From the NCBI GenBank assembly GCA_002439605.1, contig DJOI01000041.1, positions 8,507 through 35,019 on the forward strand: DNA of 26,513 nt, read 5' to 3'. The notes beneath the pieces are model-generated. The model made no database searches and had not been told where the DNA came from. It was given only the letters and a program-made list of their open reading frames with translations. The translations under genes were made by a program, and so were the position numbers. This DNA is from Candidatus Segatella mututuai (lineage in GTDB: Bacteria > Bacteroidota > Bacteroidia > Bacteroidales > Bacteroidaceae). Position 1 is the stretch's first letter. Each line of letters opens with the position of its first letter. Shown piece by piece: positions 16,826-24,714 of this stretch.

Positions 16826-18574
16826 ATGGAGCAGGACGTGAAAGAATTGCCATATGGTGTGCAGGATTTTCTTACCATCGTGGAGCAAAACATATATTAT
16901 GTCGATAAGACGATGTATATACCTGAGTTGGAGAGGGAGGCTCGCAACCTTATCTTTATCCGCCCTCGCCGTTTTGGCAAGAGCGTGTTCCTTGGCATGC
17001 TTCATGCTTACTATGATTGCCGTACAAAGGATAAGTTTCAAGAGTGGTTTGGTGATTTGTGGATAGGTAAGCACCCTACGTCTTTGCAAGGGAAATACCA
17101 GATATTGCATCTGGATTTTTCGCAGGTGGGTGGCGATATAGAACATTTGGCAGAAAATTTCGATGCGTATTGCGGTGCCATGTTGGATGGCTATGTCGAT
17201 ATTTACAGAGACTCTTATTGTGAGTCTTTTGTCAAAAAGGTACAAGAGACTCCGAGGGCAACATTAAAACTGAACCTCATCAACATTGAGGCAAAGAAAT
17301 TGAGAATCAGGCAATATCTAATCATCGACGAATATGACAACTTCACTAATACCGTGCTCAATGAGAAAGGGGAGGATGTGTATTGGGCGATGACTCATGC
17401 CGAGGGTTTCTATCGCGACATCTTCAAGATGTTCAAGGGCAATTTCGAACGTATCTTCATCACGGGTGTAAGTCCTGTGACGCTCGATGATGTGACCAGC
17501 GGTTTCAATATCGGTTGGCATATCTCCACTAAAGAGCCGTTCAATCAAATGTTGGGCTTCTCCACGGAGGATGTATATGATATGTTCAACTATTACAAGA
17601 AAAAGGGAGATATACCTTCCGATAGAGACATCGATGCCATTGTCAATGAAATGAAGCCTTGGTATGACAACTATTGTTTCTCGAAGAATGCTTTGGAGAC
17701 CCAAAGTAAGGTGTTCAACTGCGATATGGTCATTTACTATCTTCGTAACTATCTTCGACGTGGTGAGGGACCCGAAGAGATGATAGACCCGAATACCAAG
17801 ACGGATTACAACAAAATGAAGAAACTCATTCAGCTCGACAAGCTGGATGGTGACCGTAAGGGCGTGATACGTACCATTGCCGGGAAGGGAGAGATTGTAG
17901 CTTCGCTCTTGGAGACTTTTCCAGCGCACGAAATCACCGACCCAGAGGTATTCCCTAGTTTGTTGTTTTATTATGGTATGCTTACCATCAAGGGAACAAG
18001 AGGTGCCAAACTGATTCTTGGCATTCCTAATAATAATGTCCGTAAGCAATACTATGAGTACTTGTTGGAGTTGATAGATGCCAAGGCATTTGTTAGCAAC
18101 AATAAGCTGACGGATTATTATTACGATATGGCGTATGATGGCAAGTGGCGTGAAGCCTTGCAATACATGGCGGATGCCTACGAGCAAGTATCATCGGTAC
18201 GAGATAGCATTGAGGGAGAGCGAAACCTGCAAGGCTTCTTTATGGCTTATCTCAATCTGAACGCCTATTACTATACTGCACCGGAGTTGGAACTGAACCA
18301 TGGCTATTGCGACTTCTTCCTCTTGCCAGACTTGACACATTATGATACCAAACATAGCTATATCTTAGAGTTGAAGTTGGTGCCTAAGCGTGAAAAAGGC
18401 GAACCAAAAGAAAAATATGAGGCTCGCATCAATGAGCAATGGAAACAAGCAGAGTGTCAAATTAATGGTTATGCCAATGCTCCAAGAGTTGAAGCTTTGC
18501 GCCAAGGAACCCAATTGCATAAGATTATTATGCAGTTTGATGGTTATAAGTTGTTGAGAATGGATGAGGTGTAA
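16826..18574 (+). CDS. AAA-ATPase_like protein with C-terminal PD-(D/E)XK nuclease-like domain
   Basis: This 582-residue protein belongs to a family that is present in many copies in Bacteroidetes genomes (Pfam AAA-ATPase_like plus PDDEXK_9, formerly DUF1703); its biological role is not established. Seen: the N-terminal signature LPYGVQDF and YYVDKT, an ATP-binding loop RPRRFGKS (residues 46-53), Walker B LIIDEYDN (D168, E169), and ITGVSPVTLDD. The C-terminal nuclease-like core has D496 in GYCDFF and E515-x-K517 in YILELKLVP, with QINGY further on. The ATG at 16821 is out of frame and stops at once, so 16826 is the start. It is full length and intact, unlike its left neighbours. It has its own promoter and terminator and looks like an insertion in the PUL rather than part of it. 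Confidence 0.92.
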   Translation: MEQDVKELPYGVQDFLTIVEQNIYYVDKTMYIPELEREARNLIFIRPRRFGKSVFLGMLHAYYDCRTKDKFQEWFGDLWIGKHPTSLQGKYQILHLDFSQVGGDIEHLAENFDAYCGAMLDGYVDIYRDSYCESFVKKVQETPRATLKLNLINIEAKKLRIRQYLIIDEYDNFTNTVLNEKGEDVYWAMTHAEGFYRDIFKMFKGNFERIFITGVSPVTLDDVTSGFNIGWHISTKEPFNQMLGFSTEDVYDMFNYYKKKGDIPSDRDIDAIVNEMKPWYDNYCFSKNALETQSKVFNCDMVIYYLRNYLRRGEGPEEMIDPNTKTDYNKMKKLIQLDKLDGDRKGVIRTIAGKGEIVASLLETFPAHEITDPEVFPSLLFYYGMLTIKGTRGAKLILGIPNNNVRKQYYEYLLELIDAKAFVSNNKLTDYYYDMAYDGKWREALQYMADAYEQVSSVRDSIEGERNLQGFFMAYLNLNAYYYTAPELELNHGYCDFFLLPDLTHYDTKHSYILELKLVPKREKGEPKEKYEARINEQWKQAECQINGYANAPRVEALRQGTQLHKIIMQFDGYKLLRMDEV

Positions 18575-18584
18575 ACTAAAATAT

Positions 18585-18614
18585 AAGGTCGCCCATGGAT
18601 AGGCGACCTTTTTG
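18585..18614. terminator. Bidirectional rho-independent terminator
   Basis: AAGGTCGCC (18585-18593) and GGCGACCTT (18602-18610) form a perfect 9-bp stem with an 8-base loop. T-rich sequence follows on the plus strand, and on the minus strand the stem is followed by ATATTTTAG. It lies between two convergent genes (stops at 18574 and 18620) and should serve both. Confidence 0.88.
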
Positions 18615-18619
18615 AGTTT

Positions 18620-21600
18620 TTATTTTCCATACTTGCTCGGAGTGATGCCATACTTGTTCTTGAAGCACTTGTAGAAATAGGTGGCATCCGAGAACCCGAC
18701 CTTGTCGCTGATTTCGCTTACGGTGTATTCACCTTCCAACAGCATCTTGGCGGCGATGCGCAGACGCTCGTTCTGAATGTAAATGTTAGGCGATACTCCC
18801 ATGATTGCCTTGGTGCGGTTATACATCGTCGTGCGGCCTATGTTGAGCAGTTCGGCGAGACGATCCACATTGAAGTTGTTGTCGCTGACGTGTTGGGCTA
18901 CGACCGCCTCTAACTTGTCCTTGAACTTCTTGTCGAGTGTTGACATCAAGATGTTCGGTTCTGTTTTCTTAATTTCCTTCACAGGTTTTATCTGGATATT
19001 GTCGACAGATTCTATAGACGATTCCTTGTCTTTCAACTCTTTCTCTTTTAGTTCCATGCTTTTCTGTTCCATGCTTACAAATTGTAGGGCGCGGGCGATG
19101 AGCAGCTTGAAGTTGCAAGGCTTCACCATATAGTCATCCACGAAATTCTTGTAAGCCTTCAGCATGTGGTTCACATCGTCGAAGGCGGTGAGCATGATGA
19201 CAGGGATGTTCTGGGTCTCGGGGTCGGCTTTCAGGTTGCTTGCAATCTCATAGCCGCTCATTTCCGGCAGCATGATGTCGGTGATGAGCAGGGCGGGCTT
19301 CACTTTCTTGATGTTCTCGTAGCCCGTCTTTCCGTTCATGAAACTTGCTACCTTGAAATAGACGGAAAGCTCGCCTTTGATTTGTTCCATCATGTCAGGG
19401 TCGTCCTCGATGACCATCACCGTAACGTTGTTGATGGCTTGTGGAGTCATCTCCTTTACGATGTTTTCCAGCTCCTGATGTTCGATGCTGGAACTATCCA
19501 TAGCCGACTTGTCAGCGAAATCATTCGGCGAATAGACACTTTCGTCAGCAGGTAGGGTAAGGGTAAATAGACTTCCGCCCAAAGCCTTTGAACGTTGGTA
19601 GCTGAGCGATCCCTTGTGCAGCACTGCCATCTCGTGTGCCGTATAGAGTCCGATGCCCATGCCGCCTTTTGATACATAGCCGTGCATGAAAGGCTTGAAG
19701 AGGTCTTGCTCTCGCTCAGGCTTGATGCCTGGTCCATTGTCTTCTACGGTAAGTTTCACCCATCCTGCCTCACAGCATAGCTTTACCATGATGGTTCCCT
19801 TGTCTGGGGTATATTTCACGGCGTTGCTCAGCAGGTTGTAAGTGATGTTCTCTACCTTCTGGCGGTCGAATGCCAGTTGCATTTTTCTTGCGGAAGGAGT
19901 GAAGCTCATGCTGATGTCCTTCTGTTTAGCCACGGTGTAGATATCGTTGTAGATGTTTCTTACGAAGGTCGCGATGTCGCTGTGCTCTATGTTCAGCTTC
20001 ATGTTGCCCGTGTTTGCCTTGCGGAATTCCATGAGTTGGTTAATGAGCCGTTGCATGCGTTTGTTGCCTCGGCTCAGGGTGAGCACGGTTCGCTTGTTGA
20101 TGCCAGTGGCTTCGTCCGACAACATGATTTTCTCTATGGAGCTTTGGATGATGGAGAGTGGTGTACGGAACTCGTGCGAAATATGGGTGAAGAACTCGAT
20201 GCGGAAGTTGGACATTTTTTTCTCCATCTCTACTTGCTGGTTCAGCTCGAAGTTTCGTCGCCATGACCGATAGTAGATGATGATGGCGCCGCCGACAAGC
20301 AGGAGATAGACGGTCCATGCCATCCAGGTGTTGTACCAGGGCTGGCGGATGTGGATGCCGAGTGTGGTTTCTTTGCTCCATTGGTTGCTTCCCGTTCGGG
20401 TACGTACATGCAGGGTATAGTGACCTGGGCTTAGATCGCTGAAGTCGGCGTGGTTGATGCTCGTGGCAGGTCGCCAATCCTTGTCCAGTCCCTCCAGGTA
20501 ATATTGATACATCGCGTTCTTGATGTGTGGGTAGTCGAAGTTGGAGAAGTAGATGCAGAGCGAGTTCTTGTCGGAAGGCAAGCTGATTTCCTTTGCATAA
20601 CTCAATGACTTAGTGAGCATGTTGTTGTGTTCCTCGTCGTAGATGGAGATGCCATTGATGGTGAGGTCGGTGATGGCAACTTTCATGCGTGAATTTGGGA
20701 TACTGGTGTCGCGTCGTGGAGTGATGAAGAACATTCCATTGGCTACTCCCAGGGCAATGCGACCATCTGGGAGTTGGACTGCGCAATTCTCCGTGAAATT
20801 GTTGCTTTGAATGTCGCGCCCAAGCTGAAAGGAACGTATGTCGTTGGTTTTTGCGTTGAGGCGGGAGATGCCTTCTTCCGTGCCTATCCAGATGTTGCCA
20901 AACTTGTCTTCTGCCAGGGAGCGGGTGTTGTTGTCTGTGAGGCCATTGGTGGTATCGAATTGCTTGAAACTGAGTTTTCTGGCTTTTTCGTCGAACCTGC
21001 ATTTCAATACGCCTTTTGTTGTGGCAAACCATAGTGTGCCATCGTGTGACAAGAGCCCGCAATCCACCTCGCTGATGGGCAGCGTTCCTTTTTCCTCGCT
21101 GAATCTGATGAAAGATTTTTCTGATATGTTCCTTGCACGTGTATCTACCATTACAATGCCATTGTTGGTGCATATCCAGAGTCTTCCCTTTTTATCCATC
21201 AACAAGTCGTGTATCTGTGCCTCCTTGCCGTTTTTTGCGAGAAACGTCTTGAAGGTTCTGTTCCCCTGAGCGTTGACTTTCTGTTGGGTGAGGAGCAGTC
21301 CGTCGCCCCATGTGGCAACCCAAGCCCTGCCCAACTTGTCGAAGATGACATCGTAGAAGTTAGCGCTTGGTGCAAAGTGTTCCTTCTCGTATTTGGAATA
21401 TCGGATGCCATTGATGTATATGCCGTCTCCCTTGGTTCCAATCCATGTTTTTCCCAGAGGGTCGATAGCATAGGTATATACACAAGAGTTGGTCTGTAGC
21501 GATAATGCCGACTTTTGGGTCTTGATGTTGTAAATATAGGTCTTGTTGGCTCGGGTGCTCACGGCTATCTGGTCGTTGCCAATGTAGCTGATGTGTCGTA

Positions 21601-22948
21601 CATAGTTGCTCCACTCTCTGTTGTCGTTTGGCTCCAGCTTGACACATTCGGTGTATAGATTCCTCATTTCTCTGCAGCAATATACACCATCGCCCATGCA
21701 GAGCCAGAGGCATCCGCTTCGGTCGATGAATACGTTGAGCAGGAAGTTGGAATGGATGAGTGGATTCTTGTCGTAGGCGGAGAAATGTTGTAGGTGGTCG
21801 TCCTTGGGATCATAGACGAACAGACCATTGCCGTAGGATACGATATATACTCTGCCATGTGCATCCTCGGTAGCCGTAAAGTTCTTGTCTCTTCCGTTGA
21901 TGTATGCTTTGTCGTCCAACAAGTGGAATTTCTTGTAGCTTTTTCCTTTCCTGCTGAAGAGATAGGCGTTTCCTTTCTTGTCGTAGAGAAAGTGGTAGGA
22001 CTTGAGTGGATTCTTGCCCATGGCGTTGGGAATCTGGATCTTTGGTTTGCGGAAGCTGCCTGTCTTTAGGTTCATGGCGAAGGTTTCTTGCTCTGTGAAG
22101 ATATACCATTCTCCCTGCCAGAAGAAAGAGGCGCGCGACTTGCCCACGAATCCCACCATGGATGGAAGCTGGCTTTTCTTGATGAGCTTGCCTTGGCTGT
22201 TGTATAAATAGGCTTCTCCGCCTTTAGTGAGTGCGGCGATGGTGTTGCCTTCGCAGGTCAGGGTGATGATTGCTTTGTGGTTAATCTTCAGGTGGCTCTT
22301 GTGGTCGGGTGTCACCATGTTGAGTCCCTTGTCGGATGCTATCCAGATATTTTGTTTGCCGTCTTCCGCTATTTGCAGTTGCCTGTCGCTTGCGAGTTTT
22401 CCATTTTTTACGGTGTAGTCGATGGCGTGGAATTTCCCCTTGCTATATGTGAGGTATCTTACACCGAAGTCGGGAGAGAAAAGCCAGATGCCGTGGCTGC
22501 TCTTGAAACGGTTTCTCAAGAGCGTGGGTTCCTTGGAATCGAAATATTCAGAGAAATGGGAGCCTTCCAGGTCGTAGCAGCAAAGGATGCTGTTGGAGCT
22601 ATAGCCCCAGATAAGCCCATTCTTCTCGTCGTTGATGAGTTGGGCGACGGAGCTGTTGTTCTTGTTCCGGGTGTTGTCTCTCGGCTGTGTGAAGTTGATG
22701 AATTGGTATCCATCGTATCGGCTGATGCCGTTGGAGGTGGCAAGCCAGATGAATCCCTCTTGGTCTTGCGTGATGTCGTTCACGGTGTTGCACGACAGTC
22801 CGTCTATTGCGGAAAGTCGGGTGCCATCCAGACGAATGTCATGGGCAGCCGCTGGCATGGAAAGCCAGAGGTTGCAGTTGGTCACTATATATAATAATAA
22901 GGTATATAATGCCTTGGAAAGTAGATCTGTATATCTTGATGGTCTCAT
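18620..22948 (-). CDS. Hybrid two-component system regulator (HTCS)
   Basis: Single-polypeptide sensor kinase plus response regulator that senses oligosaccharide in the periplasm and activates PUL genes. It has 1442 residues. Domains in order: N-terminal signal/membrane segment (about 13-35); periplasmic two-propeller sensor built of repeats such as DQEGFIWLATSNGISRYDG (about 36-780); Y_Y_Y domain (about 790-855); membrane helix (about 873-892); HisKA with phospho-acceptor H925 in SHEFRTP; HATPase with NLLSNAVKY, DNGPGI and GMGIGL; receiver with D1182/D1183, phospho-acceptor D1224 in TDIMLPEM and a downstream Lys in MVKP; C-terminal AraC-type DNA-binding domain (about 1340-1442) ending GITPSKYGK. 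All catalytic residues are present. It is the likely activator of the susCD operon. The ligand (rhamnogalacturonan oligosaccharide) is inferred from context. Confidence 0.96.
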   Translation of the reverse strand: MRPSRYTDLLSKALYTLLLYIVTNCNLWLSMPAAAHDIRLDGTRLSAIDGLSCNTVNDITQDQEGFIWLATSNGISRYDGYQFINFTQPRDNTRNKNNSSVAQLINDEKNGLIWGYSSNSILCCYDLEGSHFSEYFDSKEPTLLRNRFKSSHGIWLFSPDFGVRYLTYSKGKFHAIDYTVKNGKLASDRQLQIAEDGKQNIWIASDKGLNMVTPDHKSHLKINHKAIITLTCEGNTIAALTKGGEAYLYNSQGKLIKKSQLPSMVGFVGKSRASFFWQGEWYIFTEQETFAMNLKTGSFRKPKIQIPNAMGKNPLKSYHFLYDKKGNAYLFSRKGKSYKKFHLLDDKAYINGRDKNFTATEDAHGRVYIVSYGNGLFVYDPKDDHLQHFSAYDKNPLIHSNFLLNVFIDRSGCLWLCMGDGVYCCREMRNLYTECVKLEPNDNREWSNYVRHISYIGNDQIAVSTRANKTYIYNIKTQKSALSLQTNSCVYTYAIDPLGKTWIGTKGDGIYINGIRYSKYEKEHFAPSANFYDVIFDKLGRAWVATWGDGLLLTQQKVNAQGNRTFKTFLAKNGKEAQIHDLLMDKKGRLWICTNNGIVMVDTRARNISEKSFIRFSEEKGTLPISEVDCGLLSHDGTLWFATTKGVLKCRFDEKARKLSFKQFDTTNGLTDNNTRSLAEDKFGNIWIGTEEGISRLNAKTNDIRSFQLGRDIQSNNFTENCAVQLPDGRIALGVANGMFFITPRRDTSIPNSRMKVAITDLTINGISIYDEEHNNMLTKSLSYAKEISLPSDKNSLCIYFSNFDYPHIKNAMYQYYLEGLDKDWRPATSINHADFSDLSPGHYTLHVRTRTGSNQWSKETTLGIHIRQPWYNTWMAWTVYLLLVGGAIIIYYRSWRRNFELNQQVEMEKKMSNFRIEFFTHISHEFRTPLSIIQSSIEKIMLSDEATGINKRTVLTLSRGNKRMQRLINQLMEFRKANTGNMKLNIEHSDIATFVRNIYNDIYTVAKQKDISMSFTPSARKMQLAFDRQKVENITYNLLSNAVKYTPDKGTIMVKLCCEAGWVKLTVEDNGPGIKPEREQDLFKPFMHGYVSKGGMGIGLYTAHEMAVLHKGSLSYQRSKALGGSLFTLTLPADESVYSPNDFADKSAMDSSSIEHQELENIVKEMTPQAINNVTVMVIEDDPDMMEQIKGELSVYFKVASFMNGKTGYENIKKVKPALLITDIMLPEMSGYEIASNLKADPETQNIPVIMLTAFDDVNHMLKAYKNFVDDYMVKPCNFKLLIARALQFVSMEQKSMELKEKELKDKESSIESVDNIQIKPVKEIKKTEPNILMSTLDKKFKDKLEAVVAQHVSDNNFNVDRLAELLNIGRTTMYNRTKAIMGVSPNIYIQNERLRIAAKMLLEGEYTVSEISDKVGFSDATYFYKCFKNKYGITPSKYGK

Positions 22949-22984
22949 GCTGTAATGGTTTTATGGCTTATTCTATATTTTTTG

Positions 22985-23015
22985 CAAAATTACAACAAAT
23001 ATTTCGGATGTCAAA
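22985..23015 (-). promoter_or_regulatory. Promoter of the HTCS gene
   Basis: Read on the minus strand: TTTG (complement of 23012-23015), a 19-bp spacer, then TAATTTTG (complement of 22985-22992). This is an exact match to the Bacteroidetes sigma-factor promoter. It is 37 bp or more upstream of the HTCS ATG, giving a short leader. It suggests constitutive expression, as expected for a sensor. Confidence 0.78.
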
Positions 23016-23099
23016 ATATAAAGGGTGGGGATTTGAATAGTTTTTCCTCGAAAGGACTATAAATGATGGATTGTCAAATATTAAGGTTGAATAACCAAA

Positions 23100-23232
23100 A
23101 TATAAGGTACTCAAGGGACTTTCCACCGAAGAGATGGAGGAGAAATTGTAACTGAGTCAACTCGTATTAACAATAATGCTGAAAGTGGTCAGCTAAAATC
23201 GTTAAACCACGCAACTAAAATCGTTAAACCAC
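23100..23232. mobile_element. Probable insertion-sequence end remnant (IS21-like?)
   Basis: An 18-bp sequence, CTAAAATCGTTAAACCAC, occurs twice in tandem (23193-23210 and 23215-23232), preceded by GTGGTCAG (23186-23193). Multiple short terminal repeats with GTGG-type motifs are typical of IS21-family ends. A short frame at about 23103-23153 reads LKGLSTEEMEEKL then a stop and could be the tail of a transposition gene. The acetylesterase fragment begins exactly where the second repeat ends, as expected if an element truncated that gene. No transposase remains, so family assignment is tentative. The rest of 23016-23100 holds nothing recognisable. Confidence 0.4.
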
Positions 23233-23776
23233 AGGTTCCTTCTTGGCTTCCAACCGTCTCGACAAGGTGTTGTCGATGATGAAGGAAGGTGACTATGTAA
23301 TCTGTGAGTTTGGACACAACGACCGGAAAGAAAAGTTTGCTGGTAGCGGTGCTTGGTACAACTTCTCTTTCAATCTGAAGGAGTTTATCGACGAGGTTCG
23401 CAAGAAGGGTGGTAACATCATCTTCGTGACTCCTACCCAGCGCCGTCGCTTCGACGATGCTACCCACAGCAAGATACAGGAGACTCATGGCGATTATCCT
23501 GATGCCATGCGTGCCGTGGCGAAGCGTGAAGGCGTGCCTGTCATCGAGCTTCACGATATGACTCGTACTTTCTTCGAGACGTTAGGTTACCAATCCTTAC
23601 GGGGCCTACGAGGTCGCCAAGATGGTGGTGATGGGCATGAAGCAGCTTGATCTGCCTATCGTGAAATACCTGCGCTCAGACTGGAAGGACTTCAATCCTC
23701 TCAGCCAGACGACTTCAATAAGTTCGTTTGGTATCCATCGGTGGTGCAGGATGTGACCAAACCAGACGGAAATTAA
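23233..23776 (+). pseudogene. Rhamnogalacturonan acetylesterase (CE12), truncated and frameshifted
   Basis: Starts mid-protein at SFLASNRLDKVLSMMKEGDY and keeps the SGNH block GHND (CEFGHNDRKEKF), so the upstream GDS nucleophile block is missing. It reads well to FFETLGYQ (about 23589). It then jumps in another frame to NPYGAYEVAKMVVMGMKQL, so the usual Asp-x-x-His catalytic block just before NPYGAYE has been deleted. A further shift near 23705 (NPLSQ to PDDFNKFVWYP) looks like loss of one CCAG unit. The stop TAA at 23774-23776 merges with a heptad repeat. It lacks two of the three catalytic-triad regions and is dead. It is a different CE12 type from the tail at 4651-4877. Confidence 0.85.
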
Positions 23777-23802
23777 GTGAAGAATGAAGAACGAAGAATG
23801 AA
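23774..23802 (+). repeat. Short heptad repeat tract at a gene-fragment junction
   Basis: Three 7-bp units GAAGAAT, GAAGAAC, GAAGAAT (23779-23799) follow the CE12 stop codon directly. They are the same units, in the same relation to the stop codon, as in the array after rhaA. Here no inverted partner arm follows; instead a GH2 fragment begins at once. Confidence 0.8.
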
Positions 23803-23960
23803 ATCGCCGACCAAATCAAAGAATCATTTGGCGTGCGCACCATAGAGATGAATCCTCAGAAAGGATTGCCGGTCAATGGCAAGAAAGTCTTGTTGAAAGG
23901 CTATGCCAACCATCATACGCTCGGTGCACTCGGCGCCGCTGCTTATCCACGTGCCACCGA
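23800..23960 (+). pseudogene. Glycoside hydrolase family 2 fragment
   Basis: About 50 residues match the start of the catalytic barrel of GH2 enzymes (beta-galactosidase-like): FGVRTIEMNPQKG, LPVNGKKVLLKG, ANHHTLGALGAAAYPRA. The sugar-binding and immunoglobulin-like domains that should precede it, and the barrel with the catalytic Glu residues that should follow, are all missing. The left edge coincides with the heptad tract. The right edge passes without a gap into the second copy of the rhaB 5' end. GH2 enzymes act on galactose-containing side chains of rhamnogalacturonan, so it fits the former PUL. Confidence 0.75.
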
Positions 23961-24010
23961 GGTCTACCGCGAAATAGTATTTTTGTTGTTCATTCGATTA
24001 GGTCGTTAGA
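23961..24010 (-). repeat. Right copy of the rhaB 5'-end direct repeat
   Basis: Near-copy of 3031-3082 in the same orientation. On the minus strand it starts as rhaB does (MNNK) but a one-base loss leads to a stop after nine codons. It joins the GH2 fragment on one side and the DUF5675 region on the other. See the left copy for the match details. Confidence 0.9.
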
Positions 24011-24023
24011 TTTCTTTTTCAGT

Positions 24024-24085
24024 AACACACGACACAGGGTGGGGGGACACACATTGGAAGGTGTCCGCCCTGTGTGTCTTGTGTT
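24024..24085. repeat. Long imperfect hairpin downstream of the DUF5675 gene
   Basis: Outer arms AACAC (24024-24028)/GTGTT (24081-24085), middle arms CAGGGTGG (24035-24042)/CCGCCCTG (24065-24072) with one G-T pair, and inner arms GGACAC (24045-24050)/GTGTCC (24061-24066) give an extended GC-rich stem-loop (middle and inner arms share two bases). The minus-strand transcript of DUF5675 would run into it, but A-rich rather than U-rich sequence follows on that strand. It is a possible 3' end or folded DNA site. The remaining sequence to 24130 holds only one direct-repeat copy. Confidence 0.6.
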
Positions 24086-24096
24086 GATGCCGTATC

Positions 24097-24134
24097 ATCT
24101 TGACGGAAAATCGGACTGTCAGTGTCAGCGTCAG
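24097..24134. repeat. Direct repeat copy 1, over the DUF5675 stop
   Basis: Shares 31 perfect bases (24104-24134) with 24922-24952, plus a preceding ATCTTG with one extra base. Copy 2 is coding, inside the last codons of the DUF3987 gene (ADTDSPIFR). Copy 1 carries the stop codon of the DUF5675 gene and lies mostly beyond it. The repeats flank the DUF5675 gene and the heptad array. Confidence 0.9.
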
Positions 24135-24697
24135 ATGATGGTGATCCAGACCGCCTCGTCTTTCTCCTTCGCCTCGGTGATGCGGTCGACGAGGCGTTTC
24201 AGCCACCTGCGGGAGTTCACCACCATGCCCTTGTATTTGTTCTCGCCCACGAGGATGCAGCCCTCGGTATCGTCGGGATAGTTGCCGGCGTGGATGCGGA
24301 TGCCCTCGAAGCCTGGCACGCCCACGAGCAATGGCAACCACTGCTTGAAGCGTGGCGACTTGGTGACGAGCACCGGGTAAGAGCCTTCGGGGATGGCGGT
24401 CTTGCCCGGTATCTTGCGAGCCTTCTTGCCGCTCTGACGGCTGTATCTCGCGTTCACCTCCCCGGGGGCTAAGTCGATGCCGAGGAGGTTGCGCCACGTA
24501 GGCTCCAGGGTGTCGCAGAAGTAATGCTCCCCCGTGAGCTGGCTCTCATCCACCTCGCAACGGACGATTCGCTTGTCGTCCAATCGCTTGCCAGGGAGGA
24601 TTTCACGATGCACTTGCTTGTCATCACTCTTCACTATAAAGAGCTTCCCTATGGTATAGGTCTTTTTCTTAGCTATGCGTTTCAATATTATTTCCAT
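24131..24697 (-). CDS. DUF5675 family protein
   Basis: A 188-residue protein without a signal peptide. The core GVPGFEGIRIHAGNYPDDTE followed by GCILVG matches the DUF5675 family, which is common in Bacteroidetes next to DUF3987/VirE-type genes and in phage-like regions; no reaction is established. H136 and C147 in that core recall the His/Cys arrangement of L,D-transpeptidases and amidases, so a cell-wall role is possible (inference). A charged N-terminal part of about 90 residues precedes the core. The A-rich leader and start ATG (24695-24697) directly follow the heptad array. It is downstream of, and co-directional with, the DUF3987 gene. Confidence 0.8.
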   Translation of the reverse strand: MEIILKRIAKKKTYTIGKLFIVKSDDKQVHREILPGKRLDDKRIVRCEVDESQLTGEHYFCDTLEPTWRNLLGIDLAPGEVNARYSRQSGKKARKIPGKTAIPEGSYPVLVTKSPRFKQWLPLLVGVPGFEGIRIHAGNYPDDTEGCILVGENKYKGMVVNSRRWLKRLVDRITEAKEKDEAVWITII

Positions 24698-24714
24698 CTT
24701 TTTTTTATTTTAAT

